DNA of 64,000 nt from Chromatiaceae bacterium. Lineage in GTDB: Bacteria > Pseudomonadota > Gammaproteobacteria > Chromatiales > Chromatiaceae. Position numbers and translations under genes: made by a program. The first letter of the stretch is position 1, and every line of letters begins with the position of its first letter. Of this stretch, positions 51,990 through 60,575 are shown piece after piece. The DNA is taken from NCBI GenBank assembly GCA_024235415.1, contig JACKML010000003.1, forward strand, positions 124,001 to 188,000, in the 5' to 3' direction. Under the pieces are notes generated by a model. The model was not told where the DNA came from, searched no databases, and saw nothing but the letters and a program-made list of their open reading frames with translations.

Positions 51990-53345
51990 TCAGTCCCGAT
52001 CTGGCAGGCGAAGGCGGTACTTTTCGATCTTTCTGTCGAGTGCGGGGCGCGAAATGCCGAGGATGTCGCAGGTCTGGCCCTTGTGCCCACGGGTGTGCTC
52101 CAGAACACGTTGAATGTGCGCGGCTTCGACCTCCTGAAGTGACGGGAGTGCTCCGTCCGATGCCGTTTCGGGTGTGTTGCGGTGCGGGTCGGCGGTGCCC
52201 CGGAAACGTAAATGCTGCGCGCCGATCTGGCCGTTACGGGCCAGCACCATCGCCTGGGTCAGGACATTCTCGAGTTCCCGCACATTGCCCGGCCAGGTAT
52301 GTCCCTGCAGAGCCTCGATCGCGGACTGGGCAATCGCTGGCACGCTGCGGCTGTTGTGTTGAGCGGCCTTCGCGAGCAAGGCGGTCGCGAGCAGCGGGAT
52401 GTCATCGGGACGGTCGCGCAACGGTGGCAGTTCGATATTGATGACATTCAGGCGGTAGGCAAGATCTTCGCGAAATGCGCCATCGCGAACGCGCCCGAAC
52501 AGGTCGCGGTGGGTCGCCGCGATGATCCGGGCGCGCACCGCGATGCTGCCGGTGGCCCCGATGCGCTCGATCGTGCGTTCCTGCAACGCGCGCAGCAGCT
52601 TGGCCTGAAGCGGTGGCGCCAGTTCAGCGATCTCGTCGAGGAACAGCGTGCCATCGGCTGCCAGCTCGAATTTCCCCGGCTTGCTGCGGTCGGCACCCGT
52701 GAAGGCGCCTTTTTCGTGTCCGAACAGTTCGCTTTCGAGCAGGGTGTCGACGATCGCGGCACAATTGACCGCGACAAAGGGGCCGCCGCGGCCGCTGTGC
52801 TGGTGGATCAGCCGCGCGACCACCTCCTTGCCGGTACCCGACTCGCCGCTGAGCAGCACCGTCGCCATGTTGCCGGCGCTCAGCGCTATCTGTTTGCTGA
52901 CCTCGAGCATCGCCTGGCTGCGACCGATCAGGTCGCCCGGCGGTGACTGCCGTGATGACTGAACATGTTCCGGTTCCGGCGAACGTGCGGTCAGCACCCT
53001 GTCCACAGTGGCCTGCAGGGTTGCGGTCTTCAATGGCTTGTGAATGAAATCTGCGGCACCGGCCTTAATCGCGTGAATCGCCAGTTCCAGGTCGTGCTGG
53101 CCGGTCATCATGACGACAGCCGCATCCGGACGCGCGGCGATCAACTGTGGCAAGAGTGTGATGCCTTCGCCGTCAGGCAGTTGCTGGTCGAGCAGGATCA
53201 CATCGAGCGGCTCGGTCATGGCGAGCGCCAGGCCGGGGTCGCACGCCTTTGCACTGAACACACGATAACCCTGATCCTCAAAATGCAGAGACAGCATCTG
53301 GTTCAGGGCCGGGTCGTCTTCGATGATCAGAATGCGCTTGGACAT
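51990..53345 (-). CDS. sigma-54-dependent response regulator (NtrC family)
   Basis: The 451-residue protein has an N-terminal receiver (ILIIEDDPALNQML; phosphorylated Asp in DVILLDQQLPDGEG; VVMMTG; FIHKPL). It has an AAA+ domain with Walker A GESGTGKE and the sigma-54 contact motif GAFTGA. A C-terminal Fis-type helix-turn-helix follows (GHKGQTCDILGISRPALDRK). When phosphorylated it should open sigma-54 promoters. No histidine kinase is adjacent, so its partner is unknown. It is divergent from the diguanylate cyclase gene, with 65 bases between. Confidence 0.93.
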   Translation of the reverse strand: MSKRILIIEDDPALNQMLSLHFEDQGYRVFSAKACDPGLALAMTEPLDVILLDQQLPDGEGITLLPQLIAARPDAAVVMMTGQHDLELAIHAIKAGAADFIHKPLKTATLQATVDRVLTARSPEPEHVQSSRQSPPGDLIGRSQAMLEVSKQIALSAGNMATVLLSGESGTGKEVVARLIHQHSGRGGPFVAVNCAAIVDTLLESELFGHEKGAFTGADRSKPGKFELAADGTLFLDEIAELAPPLQAKLLRALQERTIERIGATGSIAVRARIIAATHRDLFGRVRDGAFREDLAYRLNVINIELPPLRDRPDDIPLLATALLAKAAQHNSRSVPAIAQSAIEALQGHTWPGNVRELENVLTQAMVLARNGQIGAQHLRFRGTADPHRNTPETASDGALPSLQEVEAAHIQRVLEHTRGHKGQTCDILGISRPALDRKIEKYRLRLPDRD

Positions 53346-53410
53346 GGGCTGATACTAGACATGATGTTTTGACCTGCCCAGCGGCGAATCCCATTCGTTA
53401 AAGTTCATTT

Positions 53411-54772
53411 GTGAAGGGCCGATGTCATTGGGACCCCTCCGGTTGGCAACTGCGGGAACCGGTCCGAACCGTGAATACACCGTCGGGCAATAATCATTCT
53501 TGGCGACAGGTACATACCGGCCGCGCACAACAGGTGCTGCTGGTCGAGGACAGTCGTGCCATCGCCTCGGTACTCGCCGCTGGCATCAACGCGTTCGATG
53601 GCATCACCTGCGTCGTCGCAGGCACCTTCGCCGAGGCCAGGGGCCTTTTGCAGACGAATGCTCAAGCGTTCTTTGTCGCCGTGCTCGACCTGAACCTCCC
53701 GGACGCACCGGATGGCGAGATTATCGATCTGGTACAGGAAGCGGGCATCCCCATCATCGTGTTGACCGGCAACGTCGACGCAAGTCAACGCGACGCCATG
53801 TTTGCCCGCGGCGTCGCGGACTATGTGGTGAAGGACAGCCTGGTGGGCATTGACTACGTGGCGCGACTGGTCAACCGCTTGGCACACAACGGCGCCGCAC
53901 GGGTGTTGGTCGTCGATGATTCGCGCGCGTTCCGCACCTATCTGTGCAGCTTGCTGCAGCAGCACGGATACGCGACCTTGAGTGCCCGTGACGGCATCGA
54001 GGGCCTGGAGGTCCTGCGGGCGAATCCGGAAATCCGCCTGGTCATCACTGACTACAACATGCCGCGCATGGATGGGCTGAAAATGGTGTCGGAGATGCGC
54101 AAGGCACATAGCCAGGACGAACTTTCCATCATCGGGATTTCCAATTCCGCCGATCCCGAGACACTCGCACGATTCCTCAAGGGAGGGGCGAGCGACTACC
54201 TGCACAAACCGTTCAGCATCGAGGAGTTCTACTGCAGGGTGGATCAGAACGTCGACATGTTGCGCATCATCAGGCGGGCGCGGGATGCCGCCAACCGGGA
54301 CTTTCTGACCGGGCTGTACAATCGCCGCCGTTTTTTTGAGAAGGCCGAACAGCTGCACCGGCGTGCCACGAAAGGCGAACTGCAGATCGTCGTGGCGATG
54401 ATCGACGCCGATCACTTCAAGAACATCAACGACACCTTCGGGCACCAGGTCGGCGACGATGCACTGGTCGAGATCGCTGCCACCCTGCGCGATCAGGTCG
54501 GAAGCAGTGGGTTGGTCGCGCGCTTCGGCGGCGAGGAGTTCGTCTGCCTGCACGTGCTCGACGGAACGGTGGATCCCCTTGAATGCCTCGACCAGATCCG
54601 GTTGGGCATCGCTGCCATCGAGCTGTACAGCGACGGACGGCGCGTTGCCGTTACCGCCAGCATTGGCGCTACCCAGGCATTGCACGGCAACCTCGACCAG
54701 ATGCTCGCGGCAGCCGACCGCGCTGTCTACGCGGCAAAAAAGGCCGGTCGCAACCGGGTGGAGATCGGCTGA
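53411..54772 (+). CDS. diguanylate cyclase with two receiver domains
   Basis: This protein has up to 453 residues. Receiver 1 (about 40-160) has VLLVEDSRA, VLDLNLPD, VLTGN and YVVKDS. Receiver 2 (about 165-285) has VLVVDDSRAFRTYL, VITDYNMPRMDGLKM, GISNS and YLHKPF, with Ser in place of the usual Thr. The GGDEF domain (about 295-453) has DFLTGLYNRRRFFE and FGGEEF, so it should make cyclic di-GMP. The inhibitory I-site RxxD before GGEEF is replaced by GSSG, so product inhibition is probably absent. The first codon may be GTG 53411 or GTG 53471. It is divergent from the NtrC-type regulator. Confidence 0.92.
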   Translation: MKGRCHWDPSGWQLREPVRTVNTPSGNNHSWRQVHTGRAQQVLLVEDSRAIASVLAAGINAFDGITCVVAGTFAEARGLLQTNAQAFFVAVLDLNLPDAPDGEIIDLVQEAGIPIIVLTGNVDASQRDAMFARGVADYVVKDSLVGIDYVARLVNRLAHNGAARVLVVDDSRAFRTYLCSLLQQHGYATLSARDGIEGLEVLRANPEIRLVITDYNMPRMDGLKMVSEMRKAHSQDELSIIGISNSADPETLARFLKGGASDYLHKPFSIEEFYCRVDQNVDMLRIIRRARDAANRDFLTGLYNRRRFFEKAEQLHRRATKGELQIVVAMIDADHFKNINDTFGHQVGDDALVEIAATLRDQVGSSGLVARFGGEEFVCLHVLDGTVDPLECLDQIRLGIAAIELYSDGRRVAVTASIGATQALHGNLDQMLAAADRAVYAAKKAGRNRVEIG

Positions 54773-54819
54773 TCCCCGGCGCGGTCGGTCAGGATGCGTA
54801 AGCAGCATCCGCTGTCTCG

Positions 54820-55755
54820 TCAATCGCGGGTCATCAACCAGCAGCGATGCGGTGTATGCCGCTTGAAGTCCTCGGGAATCGTCCGCGCGCTGATCTCTTC
54901 GATCTGCGCCAGTTCGCCCAGCCCGGGGTCGAGCCTGAAGCCCTGTCGGTTGGTAGAGAACAGCAACTCGCCGCCCGGCGTCAGCAGATCGACTGTGGCA
55001 CGCAGTAACTGGAGCTGATCGCGCTGCACATCGAAGGTCGTCTCCATGCGCTTTGAGTTGGAAAAGCTCGGTGGATCGAGCACGATCAGGTCGAACCGGG
55101 TGCGTGCGGCACGCATGCGTTCGATGAACCCGAACACATCCGCCTGGACAAAGCTGTGTCGCTGCGTATCTTCCAGGCCGTTGTGCACCAGGTTGCGCCG
55201 GCTCCACGCCTGGTAGGTGTTCGACATGTCGACCGTGACGCTGCGGCGTGCGCCCCCGGCGGCCGCATAGACGGTGAAGCTGCCAGTGTAGGCAAACAGG
55301 TTGAGAAACACCTTGTCCTGCGCGCGCTCACGGACCATCTGCCGGGTGTCGCGGTGATCGAGAAACAGGCCAGTGTCGAGGTAACTGCCAAGATTGACCT
55401 CGAAACGCAGGCCGCGTTCGCCGACGGTGAACGAGGGCGTCGTGGCCGCGAGCTTTTCATACTGAGCGAGGCCGCGCTGGCGCCGGCGATGCTTGATCAC
55501 CACCTGCGGCAGCACGATATCCAGCGTCTGCGCCAGTCCACTGCGGATGGCGTCGATCTCGTCGGACTGCAGTGCACGTTTCTTCTCGAATACCTGGACG
55601 TGCAGCCAGTCGGCGTAACGGTCGATCGCCAGCGGGAACTCGGGGATGTCCCGGTCGTACAGGCGAAACGCCTCGATACCCTCGCGTCTGGCCCACTTGC
55701 CGAGGTGCCGCTGGGTCTTGAGTACGCGATTGTTGAGCGCGCCGGGGTCGATCAC
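54820..55755 (-). CDS. class I SAM-dependent RNA methyltransferase (RlmK-like)
   Basis: This protein has about 311 residues starting at GTG 55755, which overlaps the DUF423 stop. It reads IEAFRLYDRDIPEFPLAIDR near the N-terminus, then NLGSYLDTGLFLDHRDTRQM, VFLNLFAYTGSFTVYAAAGG (SAM loop) and IVLDPPSFSNSKRM. This order is that of the C-terminal RlmK half of E. coli RlmKL, which makes m7G2069 in 23S rRNA. Here the RlmK-like unit stands alone. The longer open frame upstream lies over DUF423 and is not used. The exact target is inferred. Confidence 0.88.
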   Translation of the reverse strand: MIDPGALNNRVLKTQRHLGKWARREGIEAFRLYDRDIPEFPLAIDRYADWLHVQVFEKKRALQSDEIDAIRSGLAQTLDIVLPQVVIKHRRRQRGLAQYEKLAATTPSFTVGERGLRFEVNLGSYLDTGLFLDHRDTRQMVRERAQDKVFLNLFAYTGSFTVYAAAGGARRSVTVDMSNTYQAWSRRNLVHNGLEDTQRHSFVQADVFGFIERMRAARTRFDLIVLDPPSFSNSKRMETTFDVQRDQLQLLRATVDLLTPGGELLFSTNRQGFRLDPGLGELAQIEEISARTIPEDFKRHTPHRCWLMTRD

Positions 55756-56135
55756 GATTCGGCGCGACCGGCGTGCCAGGCGAGCGCACCCCAGCCGATG
55801 AGGAAGGCCGTCCCGCCGAACGGGGTGATCGCACCGAGCCAGCGTATGTCGGTCAATGCCATTACGTAGAGGCTGCCGGAAAACAGCAGGATGCCGCTGG
55901 CGAACGACCAGCCCGCCAGCTGCAACACGCGGCTGTGTCCTGACTGGCCACCGATCAGGCCAACCGCCACCAGGGCGAGCGCGTGCAACGCCTGGTAGTC
56001 GACGCCCGTCCTGAATACCTCGAGCAGCCCCGTGCTCAGGATGTTTTTCAGCGCATGGGCAGCGAACGCACCGAATGCGACCGCGAGAAAGCCGTTGACC
56101 GCACCGAGAACCACGAAATGCCGCATCGGATTCAT
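55752..56135 (-). CDS. DUF423 family membrane protein
   Basis: This 127-residue inner-membrane protein has four hydrophobic helices. The start MNPMRHFVVLGAVNGFLAVA and FGAFAAHALKNILSTGLLEV, then YQALHALALVAVG, are the standard DUF423 (YgdD) motifs. The function is unknown. Its ATG overlaps the stop of the upstream gene (TGATG), and its stop overlaps the methyltransferase start, so three genes are tightly coupled. Confidence 0.92.
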   Translation of the reverse strand: MNPMRHFVVLGAVNGFLAVAFGAFAAHALKNILSTGLLEVFRTGVDYQALHALALVAVGLIGGQSGHSRVLQLAGWSFASGILLFSGSLYVMALTDIRWLGAITPFGGTAFLIGWGALAWHAGRAES

Positions 56136-56686
56136 CAGTGACTGCCGAGCCTGCCGAGTTCGTCCAGGATCTGCAGCACCAGCTGCCGGCCGCGGACGTC
56201 GAGTCGCACACACAGCCGCTCTGCGTCACGCTCGCCGTTGATCATCGGTCGGATCACCGCGGCCACCCGGCTCATGTCGCCGCCGACTTTGCTCATCTGT
56301 TCGGCCATCTGGCTGATCAGGCTCAATGCCTGGGCGTTTCCGCTCGACGCCGCGTGGATCATGTGCGCCAGGCCGGGAGCGGCGAGGGCTGGATCCGCCT
56401 TGTGATGGGGGTCGGGCAGGGTCGACGGATCCTGCAGGCCGCGCAGAATGGCACCGGCGATCACTCGATCCTCTGCGTCCAGTTCAGGGGTGTTTTCGAG
56501 GTCGCGCTTGCCGGCCGCAAACTGCCGCACAACGTTGGCGAGGGTACTCCAGCCGCTGTCGGCAGCGTTGTCCAGCAACCCCGCCAGCTGCCGGGTCGTG
56601 TCGTGCCGCTGCAGCAGCTCCACCGCCTGGCAGATGAAGGCGGCATGGGTCTGGATGATCTGCTGATCACGATCCGGTATGTGCAT
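56135..56686 (-). CDS. conserved hypothetical protein
   Basis: This is an all-helical soluble protein of about 183 residues starting MHIPDRDQQIIQTHAAFICQ. Recognisable features are LLDNAADSGWSTLANVVRQF, LDAEDRVIAGAILRGLQDPS, then PGLAHMIHAASSGNAQALSL and a Met-rich stretch ISQMAEQMSKVGGDMSRVAA. No signal peptide or membrane helix is seen. I know of no function. It is the first gene of the unit with DUF423 and the RlmK-like enzyme. Reading upstream of the ATG at 56686 gives Arg-rich nonsense, so the start is well set. Confidence 0.72.
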   Translation of the reverse strand: MHIPDRDQQIIQTHAAFICQAVELLQRHDTTRQLAGLLDNAADSGWSTLANVVRQFAAGKRDLENTPELDAEDRVIAGAILRGLQDPSTLPDPHHKADPALAAPGLAHMIHAASSGNAQALSLISQMAEQMSKVGGDMSRVAAVIRPMINGERDAERLCVRLDVRGRQLVLQILDELGRLGSH

Positions 56687-56757
56687 GGCGGTCGGAGAAA
56701 TGTGGCGTCCTGCGTGCAGTCTACCCGAGGTGCCGACTGTTGCGGTGTGTGGTGCGC

Positions 56758-57414
56758 TCAGGTCAGGTCGTCGGGGGCTGCGCGCGCGGCCAGGGACTCG
56801 CCGGCTATCTCCCGTACCTCGTGGCTTTCGTCGTGCGCCAGTCGATCCAGCGCGGCCCATGCCCGGTCGTTGCCGACAAGGCCGAGGAAATGCGCCGCGT
56901 CTGCACGGACCTGGGGATGCGGGCTCGCCGCCAGTGCGACCATGTCTTCGACAGCGTCGGCCAGCAGACCGTCGGGTGCGAGGTCTTCGATCACGGCGCC
57001 GACGCCGATACGCACGGCGAACGGTGTATCCAGATCTCCGGCCAGGGACAATAGGGGGCGCAGCAGCTGCGGGTTGCGGCGACAGGCGGCGAGCACGGTG
57101 TCGAGCTGACCGCTTTCGAGGCTCTCGATCAGGTAGGTGCGTTGTCCGCCGGCAGTTCCCGCGCGCTCGACCCAGACGGCCAGTTCGCTCTGGCTGTGCG
57201 CGCCCGTCATCTCGAAGGGTCCGATGCGGATCCAGGGTACGCTGCGTGCGCCCCGTGCCTGTGCCGCATCCGGGCGGGCGGCGATGTTGAATACCTCGAG
57301 ACGGCCAATCCGTCCCTGTTTGAGCAGTTCCGCCAGCCCTGCCAGGACCACCGGGCAATGCACGCAGCCGGGAGCAATCAGCAGTTCTGCGTCCGGGACA
57401 TCGCTGTTCATCAT
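56758..57414 (-). CDS. thioredoxin-like domain fused to HEAT repeats
   Basis: The protein has about 218 residues starting MMNSDVPDAELLIAPGCVHC with AAGGAAA upstream. The first 80 residues are a thioredoxin fold with a CVHC active site (IAPGCVHCPVVLAGLAELLK), then VFNIAARPDAAQARGARSVP with the cis-Pro region. The rest is HEAT-type helical repeats (LSLAGDLDTPFAVRIGVGAV, ASPHPQVRADAAHFLGLVGN, HDESHEVREIAGESLAARAA). It is probably a cytoplasmic redox adaptor. It is divergent from aprBA, with 421 bases between, so a link to sulfur oxidation is possible but not shown. Confidence 0.82.
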   Translation of the reverse strand: MMNSDVPDAELLIAPGCVHCPVVLAGLAELLKQGRIGRLEVFNIAARPDAAQARGARSVPWIRIGPFEMTGAHSQSELAVWVERAGTAGGQRTYLIESLESGQLDTVLAACRRNPQLLRPLLSLAGDLDTPFAVRIGVGAVIEDLAPDGLLADAVEDMVALAASPHPQVRADAAHFLGLVGNDRAWAALDRLAHDESHEVREIAGESLAARAAPDDLT

Positions 57415-57835
57415 CTGAGGTTTCCTTGGACAGCCGGCGAAATACGTCGCTGGCGTGTGCAGATTATAAGGCAAAAGGGGCCGATTTCGGGTGGGCCTGA
57501 CCAGAAAATGTCTTGGAAAACAGCCTCTTGACCCCCTGTATTAGAAAAAGAAATAAGGCTAATTTATGCCTGCCGACCGTAAAACTGTTTGGCCTTTTTT
57601 CCCCACCATAACTATGTTTACCCACCCCGAGGCCCCGCCGGGCGCCTGCGCTTGACGATAAGCGCGTGTCCGACCTGGCAGTCATCGGCTATCCGGAAGC
57701 CGGGTTGCCAGACGGGAGGGCCGACTGAATTGAAGTAGCCGGATGGTCCCAGTCGGATATTCAGGGGCGCTTCGAAGAGAACTGTCGCTCACGGGCGGCG
57801 TCAACACTGCAGTGTAACCTCAGGAGAAATCATCG
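57415..57835 (+). promoter_or_regulatory. long upstream region of aprBA
   Basis: There is no gene in these 421 bases. The stretch around 57470-57620 is AT-rich, with TTGACC at 57528 as a possible -35 box, but no convincing -10 at the right distance. After that the sequence is GC-rich, with a small hairpin CGGCTATCCGGAAGCCG. A leader of 200 bases or more before aprB is likely. The binding site AGGAGA precedes aprB. I cannot fix the promoter. Confidence 0.35.
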
Positions 57836-58303
57836 ATGCCTACATTCGTACGTACCGATAAGTGCGATGGCTGTAAGGGCCAGGACAAGACGGCGTGCAT
57901 GTATATCTGCCCGCACGATCTGATGAAGCTGGACATGGACGGTTCTGAAACCGGCCACGCCATGAAGTCTTACAACCAGGAACCGGAACAGTGCTGGGAG
58001 TGCTACTCCTGCATCAAGATTTGCCCGCAGAACGCAATCGAAGCGCGTCCGTACGCTGACATCGTCCCGCTGGGTGCCTCCGTGCAGCCGCTGCGTGGTA
58101 CCGACTCCATCATGTGGACCATCAAGTTCCGCAACGGCACCATGAAGCGATTCAAGTTCCCGATCCGTACCACCCCGGAAGGCTCGATCGATCCTTACGG
58201 TGGCAAGCCGGCAGCCGACATCAACAAGATCAGCGACGTTCGCTTCTTCGTTGAGAACAACGGCTACCGCGTTGGCGATCCGAGCGAGCTGATCGCGAAG
58301 TAA
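57836..58303 (+). CDS. aprB: adenylylsulfate reductase, beta subunit
   Basis: AprB is the ferredoxin-like electron-transfer subunit of dissimilatory APS reductase. Its 155 residues hold two [4Fe-4S] sites: CDGCKGQDKTACMYICP near the N-terminus and CWECYSCIKICP near residue 50. The tail RFFVENNGYRVGDPSEL wraps the alpha subunit in known structures. In sulfur oxidisers the complex runs in reverse, joining AMP and sulfite into APS in the cytoplasm. aprA follows 47 bases downstream. Confidence 0.97.
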   Translation: MPTFVRTDKCDGCKGQDKTACMYICPHDLMKLDMDGSETGHAMKSYNQEPEQCWECYSCIKICPQNAIEARPYADIVPLGASVQPLRGTDSIMWTIKFRNGTMKRFKFPIRTTPEGSIDPYGGKPAADINKISDVRFFVENNGYRVGDPSELIAK

Positions 58304-58350
58304 TCGCGCCCTGCACGGAACTTAGAGACAGAGTTTAAGAGGTATTTACA

Positions 58351-60354
58351 ATGGCTGAATTCGGTAAACCAGACGTCGTCGAAGAAGAGGTAGACATCCT
58401 CATCATCGGCGGTGGCATGGCCGCATGCGGCACCGGCTACGAGATCGGTCCGTGGTTGGACGCTGCCAAGGCGCAGGGCGTCGACATCAAAGTCAAGTTG
58501 GTCGACAAGGCTGCAATGGACCGTTCCGGTGCTGTGGCACAGGGTCTGTCCGCTATCAACACCTACATCGGTTCGGAGCAGGATCCGGCGGACTACGCCC
58601 GCATGGTCTCCAACGACCTGATGGGTATCACCCGCGACGACCTGGCCTACGACCTGGGCCGTCACGTCGACGAGTCGGTGCACCTGTTCGAAGAATGGGG
58701 CCTGCCGATTTGGAAGATGGACGAGAACGGTGAGCGTCACGACGGCTCGAAGGGCATGACCCCGCTGGCAGAAGGCGGCAAGCCGGTTCGCTCGGGCAAG
58801 TGGCAGATCATGATCAACGGCGAATCCTACAAGTGGATCGTCGCTGAGGCTGCCAAGAAGGCGCTGGGTACCGACCGTATCCAGGAGCGTGTCTGCATCG
58901 TCAAGCTGGTCAACGACAAGAACGACAAGAACCGCATCGCCGGTGCTGTCGGCTTCTCGACCCGCGACCACAAGCTGTTCGTCTACAAGTGCAAGGCTGC
59001 CCTGCTGGTTGCCGGCGGTTGTGTGAACATCTTCCGTCCGCGTTCGGTTGGCGAAGGCCAGGGCCGTGCGTGGTACCCGGTGTGGAACTCCGGTTCGACC
59101 TATGCCATGGCGGCTGAAGTCGGCGCAGAGCTGACCATGATGGAAAACCGCTTCGTACCGACCCGTTTCAAAGACGGTTACGGCCCGGTCGGCGCGTGGT
59201 TCCTGCTGTTCAAATCGAAGGCAACCAACGCCTTCGGTGAGGTCTACATGGACCGCAACAAGGAAATGCTGGAGGACTATCCTCCGTACGGCCTGGCCAA
59301 AGTGCCGGCTTCCTGCCTGCGTAACCACCTGATGCTGAAAGAGATGCGTGAAGGTCGTGGTCCGATCTGGATGGACACCGTCACCGCTCTGGCCAACCTG
59401 CGCGAGACCCTGTCTCCGCGTGAGGTGAAGCACCTGGAAGCAGAGGCATGGGAAGACTTCCTCGACATGTGTATCGGCCAGTGTGGTATCTGGGCTGGTG
59501 AGAACATCGAGCCGGAGAAGAAGAACTCCGAGCTGATGCCGACCGAGCCGTACCTGCTGGGTTCGCACTCGGGCTGCTGCGGTATCTGGGCTTCGGGCCC
59601 GACCGACATCGGCGCTCCGACCACCGAAGAGCATGCCGAGAAGGACAAGATCCCGGGTCACCTGCCGGAAGGCTGGAACTGGGGCTACCGCGGCATGACC
59701 ACCGTCGCCGGTCTGTTCACCGCAGGTGACGGCGTTGGTGCATCAGGTCACAAGTTCTCTTCGGGCTCGCACGCCGAAGGTCGTATGTGTGCCAAGTCGA
59801 TGGTCAAGTTTGTCATGGACAACAAAGACTGGACGCCTGAGCTGGATACCGACGTGGACACCCTGATCGAAGAGATCTACCGTCCGGTCCGTAACTACCT
59901 TGAGCACAAGGACTACACCACCGCGATCGACGTCAACCCCAACTACATCACCCCGCGCATGCTGCAGTTCCGTCTGCAGAAGATCATGGACGAGTATGTA
60001 GCCGGCGTTGCCACCTACTACACCACCAACGAGCATATGCTCGACCTGGCGGAGCAGAAGCTGGAAATGCTGAAGGAAGACGCGCTGAAGATGCGTGCCA
60101 AGGACCTCCACGAGCTGCTGCGCGCGTGGGAGAACTATCACCGCATCCTGACCGCCGAAGCTCACATGAAGCACATCCAGTTCCGTGAAGAGTCCCGTTA
60201 CCCGGGCTTCTACTACCGCATGGACAAAAACTTCGTTGACGAAGAAAACTGGCACTGCTTCGTAAACTCGGTCTACGACAAGACCACCAAGACCTGGACC
60301 TGCTTCAAGCGCGCCCACAAGGATCTGGTGGACAAGTCCAAGCTGTTCAAGTGA
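58351..60354 (+). CDS. aprA: adenylylsulfate reductase, alpha subunit
   Basis: AprA is the 667-residue FAD-containing catalytic subunit. The N-terminal FAD fold is DILIIGGGMAACGTGYEIGP. Further family stretches are AQGLSAINTYIGSEQDPADY, LLVAGGCVNIFRPRSVGEGQ, ENRFVPTRFKDGYGPVGAWF and CGIWAGENIEP. It ends HIQFREESRYPGFYYRMDKN. Order aprB-aprA and the presence of other sulfur genes fit the oxidative direction. No qmoABC or aprM lies next to it, so its quinone-linked partner is elsewhere. Codon use is very regular, as expected for a highly expressed gene. A strong terminator follows. Confidence 0.97.
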   Translation: MAEFGKPDVVEEEVDILIIGGGMAACGTGYEIGPWLDAAKAQGVDIKVKLVDKAAMDRSGAVAQGLSAINTYIGSEQDPADYARMVSNDLMGITRDDLAYDLGRHVDESVHLFEEWGLPIWKMDENGERHDGSKGMTPLAEGGKPVRSGKWQIMINGESYKWIVAEAAKKALGTDRIQERVCIVKLVNDKNDKNRIAGAVGFSTRDHKLFVYKCKAALLVAGGCVNIFRPRSVGEGQGRAWYPVWNSGSTYAMAAEVGAELTMMENRFVPTRFKDGYGPVGAWFLLFKSKATNAFGEVYMDRNKEMLEDYPPYGLAKVPASCLRNHLMLKEMREGRGPIWMDTVTALANLRETLSPREVKHLEAEAWEDFLDMCIGQCGIWAGENIEPEKKNSELMPTEPYLLGSHSGCCGIWASGPTDIGAPTTEEHAEKDKIPGHLPEGWNWGYRGMTTVAGLFTAGDGVGASGHKFSSGSHAEGRMCAKSMVKFVMDNKDWTPELDTDVDTLIEEIYRPVRNYLEHKDYTTAIDVNPNYITPRMLQFRLQKIMDEYVAGVATYYTTNEHMLDLAEQKLEMLKEDALKMRAKDLHELLRAWENYHRILTAEAHMKHIQFREESRYPGFYYRMDKNFVDEENWHCFVNSVYDKTTKTWTCFKRAHKDLVDKSKLFK

Positions 60355-60383
60355 TAGCTGCTTGACAGTCTGACGACTGCGAA

Positions 60384-60413
60384 ACCGGGCGCCGAGAGGC
60401 GCCCGGTTTTTTT
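60384..60413 (+). terminator. intrinsic terminator of aprBA
   Basis: ACCGGGCGCC-GAGA-GGCGCCCGGT followed by T6, 29 bases after aprA. Confidence 0.94.
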
Positions 60414-60575
60414 GTGTTGAAGCCGGCGACACTGCCGACGACCCGGGCGCGGCCGTTTTTCGGCAGGAAAATCAGAAAAACCTTATAATCCCCGGCCCTT
60501 GCGTGAACCGGCCATGGTTTACCGTTATTCCATGGCCTGCAGAATGCGGCATGTTGCCGCCTGAGGAACCAGCCC

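Noticed and set aside
53405..55207. 600-residue minus-strand frame over the diguanylate cyclase
   Set aside because: It mirrors a well-supported plus-strand gene with REC and GGDEF motifs. The frame's protein is Arg/His/Gln-rich with no recognisable domain.
55756..56229. N-terminal extension of the RlmK-like gene
   Set aside because: It reads over the DUF423 gene in another frame with low-quality sequence. GTG 55755 coupled to the DUF423 stop is better.
56687..57358. N-terminal 224 residues of a longer minus-strand frame ending at 56135
   Set aside because: They are Arg/Gly/Pro-rich, overlap the thioredoxin-HEAT gene in another frame, and the real protein starts cleanly at MHIPDRDQQ (56686).
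58264..59661. 465-residue minus-strand frame over aprA
   Set aside because: It is antisense to the strongly conserved aprA and results from its regular codon use.
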